A DNA stretch of 64,000 nucleotides. Origin: Oreocharis arfaki (taxonomy: Eukaryota > Chordata > Aves > Passeriformes > Paramythiidae). This document shows, piece after piece, positions 51,906 through 62,189 of the stretch. The position numbers and the translations under genes are program-made. The stretch lies in contig VZRR01010232.1 in assembly GCA_013398015.1 (NCBI GenBank), positions 1,083,065 through 1,147,064 on the forward strand, written 5' to 3'. Below the pieces are notes generated by a model. It did no database searches. It was given only the letters and a program-made list of their open reading frames with translations, and was not told the origin of the DNA. Within the stretch, counting starts at the first letter, position 1. Every line of letters starts with the position of its first letter.

Positions 51906-54900
51906 TCTTCTCTGTAAAGATGAAGGGAGAATCATGACTCTTCCTCCCACGACCACAGTGCTGGTGATTCTGTGAGGATATTGAGTCCAGCAATTCTCAT
52001 CTCTCTGGCCCTTTCCCTTTCAAGTCACAGGCTCTTGCCAGTAAAAAATGGGAGGAGGGAGGAAATAATAAACAAAAGAGAGAGGCAGCTGTTGACCATG
52101 TTTTCAAGGGACAAGTCTCCAGGAAAACACAGGAAAAAAAGCCAAGTTCTGCAGTCAGCTGAAAGCTGTTGGCTTGATGCAGATACTGCCTGGCAAATTA
52201 TGGATTATTATGGAAATTATGGAAAAAAATGGATTGTGTTACATAGGATCTCTTGTCTGACCTGTAATATCATGGCATTAAGGATGAGTTAAGCAGGCTT
52301 TTGAGAGCAAGGAAGCAGGAGCTGGTGAGAGATATATTCTCTTAATAAACACAAAATTATAAGCCACTACTTTCTGGGTATTTATACAAGACAGCGACAC
52401 CACGGGAATGAAAGCTGTGGGGGTCTTTTTATTTGTTTGGTGAGGTTTCTTTGTGCATTCAAATCCGAAGCTTCATGTCTTCAGGCTGTTCTCCCCAAAT
52501 ACGTGGACAAGCATCTTTTCTATGTTGAGAGCTCAGATTTTTTGCTTTATCACATCACTCTGCTAAGGTACTTTTAAAAACCATTAAATATCTTGCAGTT
52601 CATAGCATCAGTACAAGCACTACCAACAGGAGACTTCCTGAGGGGATCTCTGACTCAAACAGTACTTTATTTTTGTTTATTAATCCAATGACCTGCTCTG
52701 TTTCCTAATGCCAATTAAATATCCAAGAAAAGAGAAGAAGGAGGGATGTAAAAGTTGTTACACTTCCCTTATGCCTTCCAGCCAAAAGCTTGTCCCCTTT
52801 TCTAAGCCTTTTATAGTCTAGGCAGGTCTCACCACCTTCACCAGCCAAGGGAGAGCTTTTGCCTAAGGAACTGTCTGCCTAAACTCCTCAATTTATTAGA
52901 GCTTACAGACATCAGGGAGCAAAGAGGTGCAGTCAGCAAAGATAAGTTGAAGAAAGAAAATAAAAACCATCCATTATACACACAAGCCTTGACTGCACAA
53001 TTGAAAGTTATGCAAAATGAAGGGCCCTGATTAATCATTAATTATACCACGTATCTCTTAAAAGCCGTACATTTGCTTTACCAATCTGGAAGTCACAGCC
53101 AAGATGATGTGGTCACTGAATCCCACAGCTTCAAAGCACACAATAACAAGTTTCCCCCCTTCTGGATCAGTTCCTTCCTCTGATCTCTTTAGGCACGTTG
53201 ACTTAGTGCAATTAGAAATACACATTTAGCAGAATCGAAATTAATGGACCTCCGTAGAAGAAGCGCCTGGCTCCCTAAGCAACCCCAATGCCAAACTCCT
53301 CAGTAAGGAAAAATTTCCACTCAAAGTAATGGGAATAAAAAACACTTTAGTCTTGGCCCTTTGGGATGGATTTTTAGATCAAAGCTGCTTCTATTTCAGT
53401 ACCAAAGCAAGTAGCCAGACTTTGCTAAGTAGTAACTCTACTTCCACGCTCACCAGGTGCTAAGCCCTTAGAAAAGGTGTAAAAGGAAGTGGGTTTAAAT
53501 GTGCTGCCAGACCTGTGGTGTTTAACGACTGATCTTGACTCTTCTGGGGAAAAAAGGGGAGGAAGGAAACAAAAACCTAACTGTACTCATGGTCTGCTTT
53601 CCTTGCTTCAAAGTGGACTTTGTTCACTCCTCCAAAAATTACATCTGCCCTACTGTTCCAGTGCTCCAGCTAAGGAAAAGAGATAAAATGCTGTTGCCAT
53701 GAAGACATCTATGGGAGCTTGCATCCCACTCATCAAAATTTTAACCAGATATTGACATGCTCAAAATTAGATGCTGTTTTTAAAATAATTTAAAAACCCC
53801 AAAACACAAGACTCCTGCCATGTTCTCTGAGCTCTTTTCAGTCAAAACTTACCTTTGAGTCAATTATGTCTCTTAATTAACAACTAGTCTTTCGAAAATT
53901 AACAAAGGAAAGCAGTACCAAAGGCTATGGATGTTACAAAGAGAAACAAGAATAATGTTGTTAGGTTTTTGCTATGCTGGATGAGACATTACTGTGCCAG
54001 AGGCACAAGTAATGGAAATGTACTTTTATATAAATCTCCTTTCTTTGCTTGGATTCTTTTAAATGACTCCACTACAGTGTATATTAAGCTAGCCACCAAC
54101 CTTCCTGCAGTCAGCTTTCTTTTTACAGTGTATTAGCAACACAACCACTGTGGAATTGCCAAAGGATGGTGAAGAGATGGTGAAGATCATCACACTCTCC
54201 CTTTGTTACACACGCAGAATGTTTGTGCAGGAAATTGAACAAAAATTCTGGGAGGCAAATCTTCTGTCCTTGTCACCTTAAATTCAACCCTTTGCGTCAG
54301 ATGTGACATATGAGCAGAGTTCACTCGCTTTCAGCAGGGCCGCAGCTGCCTTGGCCTTGGCCAGAGGTTACACATGGACAAGCACCTGAGAACTGCAGCT
54401 GTTTTCCTCCCCTCTCCTCACTGAATTGACTTCTAAATGCCTTTTTTCAGAAGCTGGAGTTCACACTGTGACTGGTCAAGCTAAGACAGATCAGGGGTCA
54501 AGTCAGAAACACTCTGTATTTCTCAGAAACACCTTTTTTACTGTTCCCTTCCTGATTTTACCCGTTTGTTCCCGCTCTATCCCAAAGCTGTGCCCAACAC
54601 TGCCCAACCACTAAATAAAGGGGCTAAATACTGCCCTTCATTTTCCCATATTAAAGTTACATCTTGCAAGGCTTCACTCTCCCAGGAAAGCATGACTGTG
54701 TGAACATATGACAATATTCAAAACCAAGAGCTAAATATCTTATCACTTTCTCTTCCAGTATGTTGCATTCAACACTTTTCTTAATTTCCCTACCCTAGAG
54801 CACAGATAGCAGCATCCTACTTACTCTGCAAGGGTACAGGGGAAGTTCAGCATTTAGAAATGGTGAGAAAATTGGTTTAGATCCCTGAGGGAAGGTGCTA

Positions 54901-55015
54901 TAGAAGTGCATTCAATTGAGTTGTAATTCAATCCAGTTTGCTGGAGCTGAAAGGAAACAAAACACTTTCAAAGTTAAAGGGAAAGCCAGCATTTATTTTA
55001 TTTTTTCACATGTCT
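51906..55015. other. gene-free stretch, small tandem repeats
   Basis: Unique DNA with an ATTATGGA unit three times at 52197-52223 and an exact 11-bp tandem (gatggtgaaga twice) at 54165-54186. Short frames only; no mobile element recognised. Confidence 0.6.
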
Positions 55016-55148
55016 GTACATATACATACACATAAGTACATAAAAATAGTTTTATATAAACATATATTTGTATGTTTGTATAATGTATTTTATGTGTTGG
55101 CACACATACACACACACACACATCTCTATGTACAAACACACACACAAA
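55016..55148 (+). repeat. TA/CA-rich compound microsatellite
   Basis: tacatatacatacacataag, TATATAAACATATATTTG and TGTATGTTTGTATAA blocks, then CACACATACACACACACACA and a second acacacacac run. Alternating purine-pyrimidine DNA of this type is prone to slippage and non-B structure. Confidence 0.88.
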
Positions 55149-55747
55149 GCCTTAAAATCCTGGGAAGTGAAATTTCTAAGGAGAGCACTAGAAGGAAAAG
55201 GTTAGCACAAGGCAAGTTCTGCAAGGCATAGAGAAGCATACACTGAATGGAAAAGAATAGTTAAAGGGCTACTACTCTCCTTCTACTATCATCATTTTTT
55301 TTTCTCAGGATATCAACAAAACAAAATCAAAGCAATTAAATCATTACCTTGAGGAAAAAAACCCCACCAATAATTGTGCTTAATCCTCTGAGTTGCTATA
55401 ATGAATACACCTAATTTACTTTGACTAAGAGAAAATGTATATTTTTTCCTCCAAAGCTGACGAAGGTCGAATTCAAAGAAACCAAAGAGACTTCCTTAAA
55501 AGAGAGGAAAAAAAAAATAGCCCCTGCTATGTAATTATCTAAAAGTAAACAACCAGGAAGGCCCATTGCAAGGTGTACCTCTGATTTGTACTGCTGAAGA
55601 GCTTCCAAAGGGGAGAGCCTGCAACAAGCGTTCCCCACCCTTCATCTCAGACTTCTGCACAAGGCAAACTGCAGGATGGGGAGCTCCGTTCTCCCATTTA
55701 AATTCCGCAGCACCGATGTTTTGTCCCTGGAAGTTCGGTTCACAGCG
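55149..55747. other. gene-free stretch, nothing recognised
   Basis: Unique DNA leading into a GC-richer stretch from about 55560; overlapping short frames on both strands. Confidence 0.5.
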
Positions 55748-55749
55748 TG

Positions 55750-56356
55750 AAAACTCCCCAGCTACACTAAACAAGGCAGAAGAACTGGTTCAGACAAGCA
55801 AATTACATATCTGCTCCTCTCTGACCTCCAGCACCTCAGGAAAATTGGGTGGATGAAACAGCCACTGGTGCCAGCGGATCTCCCGGAGCTCCTCAGCCCT
55901 GGCAGAATTAAAGGGGCAACTTTACGCATGGATGACCCGTTCTGGAACAATCTTCTAATGCAGCTGACACAAATAGGCTTTCCTCCAGCACCAGGGAAGC
56001 GTGTCCCACATTTGTTTCTTCTGAATACGATTCCTGCCAACAGCCCAGCGACATTTCTGGAGGGGAGTTTCTGCCTAAGAGTGCTGCAGGGGTCAGCTAA
56101 GTCTTGTGAAAACATGAGTGGGTGGGGAGCATCCAGAACCAATTTCCAGGTCAGACTCTCTCAGGGCCACTCCTGTAGAAATGTGGGCACGTTTCTGTGG
56201 GACACCAAAGAGCTGAGGAAGCAAGAGATTAGTTTGTCTCTGGGAGAGATTGCTGAGCTAGAACCCTTCCAGAGTTCCAGGCTCAACATTTCAACACTCA
56301 GTGATGGACATTTCCTCAGGGATAAAAAAACAGACGAGCATTTTCACAGTTTTTAA
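55750..56356 (+). other. longest open frame in the window, no known family
   Basis: After a TGA at 55747 the plus strand stays open for about 200 codons to the TAA at 56354-56356; the first ATG, at 55853, gives 167 residues. The region is GC-richer than its surroundings, and the opposite strand is also open for 126 codons (55762-56142), which weakens the case for coding. No signal peptide, membrane segment, cysteine pattern or repeat was seen, and I recognise no domain. No clear acceptor opens the frame and no strong promoter was seen upstream. It may be a chance frame, part of a long non-coding RNA, or a decayed gene fragment. Confidence 0.15.
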
Positions 56357-57744
56357 CATGTACCAACTAAACACGTATCTTCCCTGGTTTCAGAGCAAAA
56401 TGGCATCAGTGTTTGTACCCAGGAATTCAGCAAAGGACAGGACAGATGTAAAGAAAGGGTGAAAGCTGCCAAAGGTTAATCTCTGAGATCAAAGAGAACA
56501 GTGCCATAGGGAACATCTCTGCTCAATCCCTGAAGTCTCGGCACTGTGCACTGAGATTTAGTGCCATATGTACATACAGTTTTGACAAAGCTTTATTTTT
56601 AAACAAACAAAGGCCAGAAAGTGCAGATTTCCTTAACTCTCGTGAGGCTTCAATTATGCAATGCTGCACCTACCATGTAAGCATATTTCCAGAGCTTTAG
56701 CACTTGACATTTTGAGATAAAATGTCATGGATAGTATTTGTGAAGCTCGCTCCATCTTTGCCCCTCCGCCCCTCCACTTCGACTTGAAATCTTTCAAGGC
56801 ATCAGACCAGTGCTTCAAACTATCTCTTTCCTTTTCTTTCCTCAAATTCAGGACCAAAGACCAGACAGACTTTAATGGTATCTTGCAAACAGTTTGCAAA
56901 CAGTTTCAAGAACTTTTCTTCTCTAGTCTGCCCACTACTAAGCTAATCAATGATTTTTCTGCTCATTAAGCACTGCTGGTGGAATCGCTCTTGCCTATCA
57001 GGAAGACTCTCTGCTGGCTGTTTGCTTCTCCTGCCTTTCCTTTTTCCAGCCCAGGACCACGACAGTCCCTGAAAGACATCAGTGGCCCCTGCTCAGGTCA
57101 GAGCATTTTGGCCTTTACATTGTGCCAAATCTCAGAGTCTCTAAAGTGGAGACAACAAGTGGAGACTTTCAGCTTCCCGTGCTTTCACGCTGATCTCCTT
57201 CTGCTCATCCTCCTCAAATCTATCCTCATTTGCTATGCCCTGAGCAAGAAACATGAGGCAAACAGGAGGCACAAAATTGAGTAACAATTTTCAGTGAACT
57301 TCTGTGAACTTCTAGATTGCCTTCGATGTGAAGCAGGGACAAAGGAAACTGTTTTGTCAAGTTAAGCCAGTAAGAAGAGGGAGTTTAATGGTGTCATGTG
57401 TGGGTGACTGGTTTCTCCACTGGCACGTGGATTTATCATCAAACTGAAGGAGGACAGTCATTAATTCTATCACACTCTTCTGGGCACACAGTTGTGGTGA
57501 ACCCATCTCCTGAAAAGTAGATTTCAGATGCATTTTCTCTGCCTGAAGATGGAGAGAACCGAAGTCCCAGCATCCTCTTGTTCTCATCTGATGCAAACAT
57601 GCTGCTTTCCAATCTCACTCTACCTTGTCTGTACTTTTATCTAGTTTGACTCTAATTGTACAGCTCTTCCTGAAAGGTCAATTGTTCCTCATCCAGATGA
57701 TGGCCTCCCACTGGAGTCTGAACTAATTACTAGCCCCTGCCTAC
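56357..57744. other. gene-free stretch, nothing recognised
   Basis: Unique DNA. A gtgaacttct unit is repeated directly near 57293-57312. Short frames only. Confidence 0.55.
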
Positions 57745-58170
57745 TTATAAGCTGTGGTGAAGATGATGTTTGGCATTATTAAGATGTGATGTCCTATCAA
57801 GGATGCCTTCACGACTGGAAGAGCTAATGTGACAGCTCTGAGCTGAGAGATAACAATAAATTTTTTTTAAAAATAATTTTTTTTTAAAAAAGTTGCTTTT
57901 CTTCTCCTCTAGTATTTGCCCTGGGCTGTCAGGCTGCACGAGGGGGCCGTGCTGGCATCTCTTACCCAGGCCCCTGAAGGAGTCCTTCACAGGAGTGACT
58001 CTGCCTGCAAAGCAGACAGGAGGATTTTGAAGAGGGAATTTGAAAAGTTGCCGTAGGTCTTCTAGAAATCTTGGCTGCAAATCTCCTGAGAGCTGACCTG
58101 GGGCACAGGAAACCACAGCGCCTGTGAAACACAAAGCAATCACACTGAACTCTCTTTCAGCCATTTGCAT
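57745..58170 (-). CDS. possible small secreted-protein frame or internal exon
   Basis: Two readings of one minus-strand frame. (1) From ATG 58170-58168 it encodes 141 residues: a charged start (MQMAERE), a hydrophobic core at residues 8-20 (FSVIALCFTGAVV), then SCAPGQ, like a signal peptide with its cleavage site. Further on, residues 65-71 are FRGLGKR; G69-K70-R71 is the type of site where peptide hormones are cleaved and amidated. The C-terminal part is lysine-rich, from a low-complexity tract near 57858-57893, and less credible. (2) An internal exon at 57966-58121: acceptor gctttgtgtttcacag, donor CTGG/GTAAGA, 156 bases, phase 1 at both ends, fully open. The donor overlaps the GKR codons, so the readings exclude each other. 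No family recognised. This is the best coding candidate here, but still uncertain. Confidence 0.27.
   Translation of the reverse strand: MQMAEREFSVIALCFTGAVVSCAPGQLSGDLQPRFLEDLRQLFKFPLQNPPVCFAGRVTPVKDSFRGLGKRCQHGPLVQPDSPGQILEEKKSNFFKKKLFLKKIYCYLSAQSCHISSSSREGILDRTSHLNNAKHHLHHSL
57858..57893 (+). repeat. T/A-rich low-complexity tract
   Basis: Alternating runs of T8-T9 and A5-A6, low complexity. It produces the lysine/phenylalanine-rich end of the minus-strand frame that crosses it. Confidence 0.8.
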
Positions 58171-60402
58171 TTTCAACAATTTCTCTTCAGAGAGATGCCC
58201 TGTGCCTACGGGAATATTTGCCTCTATTCGCAGCTGACTTTTAATCTAAGTTGGAATCTGTTGGCTCTTCTTTTATAGCTGACAGTGAAGTTGTGGCTCT
58301 GTTAGATAAGTGTTCTCTTCTGTTGCTTCTTGTGTAAAATTCCTGGAAGATGTGGCCTCAAACATGAAGATGTGCTCCCAGAACACCAGGGCAGAAATAA
58401 AATAGTGTCGCTATTATTAAAAGTGCTCAGCAAATCCCACTCTGACAGCAGCTGATGAATAAAAATGCTCAGTCTGGTCAGAAAAAAAAAAGCACCAAAT
58501 AACCTACAAATGTTGAATTATGGAGCTTGAAATTCAGAAATATGTATTAATCCCTCAGATTTGTTACCCTGATGTCTAAGATTAGTTCTTTGGGTTTTGT
58601 CTTGGTTTGGGGCTTTTTTTATCACATGTGGACTTTACTAAAGTGATCAACTTTAAATATTAAAAATAGTTTAGCACATGTGTAGAAGTAGAGCAAAAGG
58701 AACATTTTCTAGAAGGCAAAGGCAAGGCTTTGTGGTTTTGATGGGTTTTTTTCCCACTGGGGGGGGTTCATGGGATTTGTACTTGAGCTCCTTCTAGGTA
58801 TTTAGGTTCATAAATACAATTTAATATATTAACAACCTCAAAGTTGCTGGCCCCAGAACTGATGTAATTAACCACTGAAAGTCTTTTCTACTACAAATTA
58901 AATCAGATCATGTCAAATAGAGTTCACAGGAGGAGGCAAACCTCAAAAAAGCTGATCTGTCCTCTCTAACTGAGGTGTAACTGAGCACTTGTTTCCATGT
59001 AGGGATGTTATTAATAGATGTGCAGCCCACTGCTTCATTGAGAGAAACACTTTCAAAAGTAAAAATGGGGCAGTCAAAAATGCAGTTGCTTTCTTAATGA
59101 CCCTTAGCCCTCACATCCAGCAAGGCTCTGTGAAAGGTGAAAACCACTTTGAACTTCACCTAAAAGCCTCCTGTCTCATCACCACTCCCGTCACAACAGC
59201 AAATACTTTCCAAACATCTCAGCAGATGAAAGTTACATACAGATGAAGGGATTACACAATACTGCAAGAGGGTCACTAATAAAGTTATTTCTCATAATAG
59301 GGCAGTTTTCATCAAAATGAGAAATAAAGGGCAAACAGCTACCCTAGAAAGTACTGGGATTTGTAAGAGCTTGTGTCCCAACGTCACCCACCTGTTCTCA
59401 GAGAAGCAGCTCATTTTGGTGCATACTAACAACCCACATTATCAAGCACAGACGTAACCCTTTCAATTCCTCTCTCCACTTGTGTGCTGCAGGGTCAGTA
59501 GATCCCAATGTGTGTAAACAACACGTAAGCCCAGAGTCCCTGAGGCAGCATCTGCCCCCAGCACAGTGAGAGCTGACAGGGCTCTCTGCTAAGCGACCTC
59601 ACCCAGCAGGAAACACCCCATATTTAAGGGAAGATCTTAGAGAGCAAAAGAGAAGTTCAAAGTCCAAAGAAACAAATGGAGAACTGGGGCAGCCTGAAAA
59701 GTGACAGTAACCCAGCTAAAGGAAATCATACCAAGTCACAGCAAAAAATCGACCTAAATTCTGCTTTCAAGAAGAAAAAAAATCTCACTTGCTACTTCGT
59801 GGGACTGGGCTGTCCCACCACGAACACTGAGGATGAGCGAAAGGAGCCTGGACTCCTCCACTCAACTCTGCCATTCCTGCAGACGAGAGAGCTTGAGAAA
59901 ATTCAACATCTACATCTAGTAGATACGCTGAATTATTCAAAAAGTAAAGTGCTAGATTTGGGTCAAGAAAACAGGACCAGAGGCCAGGTGTCAGTGCTGT
60001 GGTCAGCAGAGCACAGAATGGTGACAGCCACAGCAGAGCCAGCAGTGCAGGCATCGAGCAAGGCTTCAGAAATCAAAGTGATTTTCCAAATGGGGTTAGG
60101 AGCCTAATTCTCCTTGAATTAATTGCATTTCTAAATGCAGCAATGGCTTTTTTGCTCATCCCAAATATTACAAGCTGCATCCAAACCCCCACCCTCTGTG
60201 CCACAGCAGTTAGCTATCATATTTCTTTCTTCAAGAATACATCAGAATGAGAAAATAAGAAAAGAAAACCCCACAGGTCATGCAATCTGTTCAATCAGTT
60301 GGACAGTTTCTTACTAATGTGGTGTTTTAAGCTTTGTGCAAGAGGAGTTCTTCAAACTACAGCACTTAGAGTGTGCAGGTATTAGCATGAACGTGTCTTT
60401 TG
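58171..60402. other. gene-free stretch, nothing recognised
   Basis: Unique DNA with a T7 run followed by a G8 run near 58746-58766. A 143-codon plus-strand frame (59676-60107) contains a lysine run, is not family-like, and has an 89-codon frame antisense to it. Confidence 0.5.
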
Positions 60403-60572
60403 TTAGCCTCCCAGGCAAGAAAGTCTGCTCGACACAAATGATGACTTAGTGTGACGAGAATCAAATTTCTTTTTTGCCATTTTATAGCCACTCGTCTCGA
60501 GCTGACACCGTACAGGCTCTTCACTGCTGGCGTCAGATGGGGTATCAGCATCCAGAGCAGCCTCAGCAGCTG
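60403..60572 (-). CDS. possible terminal coding exon, unrecognised
   Basis: On the minus strand, after a modest acceptor (actcttcatccag, ending at 60573), a phase-1 frame runs to TAA at 60403-60405. It reads AAAEAALDADTPSDASSEEP, then VRCQLETSGYKMAKKKFD, SRHTKSSFVSSRLSCLGG: an acidic, serine-rich part followed by a basic, serine-rich tail. CpG-containing codons (TCT GAC GCC, CTC GAG ACG, CGT CAC, GTG TCG) are kept at a density above the local background, as often seen in coding exons. No donor-like GT of quality lies inside, so a last exon or a remnant of a processed copy would fit best. No family recognised. The acceptor phase is the same as for the candidates at 58121 and 40149. Confidence 0.22.
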
Positions 60573-62154
60573 CTGGATGAAGAGTTTTGATTATTAACTT
60601 TAAAAATGTCAACTGTTCGCCACGTTCAGCATTCAGGTTTGTTCCTCAGTTAGTAATAACATCCCTAGCTGAGCTGAAAACATGTTCTGAGTGAGGGCTG
60701 GGGAAAGGAAAGCTTAAACATTTGACAGCAGTTAGAGATGAAGCAGACTACGCTGTTCTTTTCTGAAATGAGGATGCAGTGATTCCAGCAGGCTTCTGAA
60801 ACAGAAGAAGCCACGAGATTATAGAAACAGACCTTTTCTTCTAGTTTTTCTGACAGCTACAATTCTACATTCCTCAGCTCTGTCCTGCAATTAAAAGGGG
60901 AAGATACCAGAAATAGCTGAAGAAGCAAGAAAACAAGAAAAGAAAAATAAGCTGATTCCAGCTACTCCTCTTTTCTCCATGTGTGCTATACACATTTCAT
61001 TATTAGATTAGAAGCATCTCCCAGCACCATCTCCACAGGCTTTGAAATTGCCACCATAAAAGTACATCACAGAAGTTATTTTTAAGCTGTGGATTTTGTT
61101 ACAGAGAGAATCTCATTTTTAAAAATGTAATGGAGGAAAAGCATTTATTAGAAGACTATGACAGCTGAGGGGAAAAAATATTCATCATATTCAGAGAATA
61201 CAGAAGAGAAAACCAACTTGGAATGTGTTCTTGCTCTCTCAGCCTGAATACCTCTCTCTTCCCTGACTGGTGTCAAATACGATCAATCAAACTAATTCTG
61301 CACATACCAAAAAAGAGCTTCTCCAACTCATTTGGCTCTAAATTCACAGCCTCCCCTCATCCATGCTGAAGCTAAGACTGCCACCTAAATGAAAAGGTGC
61401 TGGTTCCATATGCTGAATGCAGGTGGATCTCCAAGAAGTCAATCAATCTGATGAGGGCTGTACCAGTGCCTGCAACGTGCATGGGTCACGAGGCCAAAAA
61501 GAAAATAACAGCTCTCCTGTGAAGGCAGGGCCTGTAGCCACAGCCCTTTCCCACCTTCTCTGGTTAGAGGCTCTTCAATCACCCCCATTCCTTGGTGAGG
61601 GAACATCTGCCCCCCTTGTGCTGCTCAACACCACCACAGTGGTTCAGGGCCCTCAACAGCAGGTTAAGATGGAAAAATGTGTATCAAGCCAAATTCAGGA
61701 ATGAGTGAAACACTGAGCTTGGAAAGTCCCCCTGATTGGCAAAAGCAAGTGAATTCATGTCCTGCTCTGGTGCACAAAAAAGACCGAGGAGAGGAAAAAG
61801 GGCCACATGCAAGAGAAATGGTAAGACCAATGCTGAATGGGAAGTGAAGATCCCTCCCACACATAAGCAAAGAAACTTTCACATATTATTCACAGGCTGT
61901 GCAGTCAGGGATGGGTACACCTCTTCTGGAAAGGAAAAAGACATTCAGTGTTCTCTTAGATTCAAAACTGCAGCATTGCCCCAGGGTAAAGATCCAGGGA
62001 AGCAGCTGAGGGGCGAGGTCAGTTTACATGTCAAACAGCACAAGAGGGGTTTGAGGTTTTATTTTTTTCTCCAGAGGCCAGATACTTATCCAAGGAATTG
62101 TTACACTGAACTGGGTCTAGGTTCAAAAATTGTGCTCAGTATCCATAATAAGTT
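60573..62154. other. gene-free stretch, nothing recognised
   Basis: Unique DNA. Frames at 61417-61704 and 61736-62203 (plus) are not family-like; the second ends in a lysine run encoded by the poly-A tract at 62155. Confidence 0.55.
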
Positions 62155-62189
62155 AAAAAAAAAAAAAAAAAAAAGGAGGGGGAGGGAGG
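62155..62189 (+). repeat. A20 run followed by G-rich purine tract
   Basis: Twenty A (62155-62174), then ggagggggagggagg. The G tracts could in principle form a quadruplex, though two of the four are only two G long. No retroelement body was recognised upstream of the A run. Confidence 0.8.

Noticed and set aside
51636..51956. 106-codon minus-strand frame
   Set aside because: Antisense to the CR1 fragment at 51440-51905; an artefact of the repeat.
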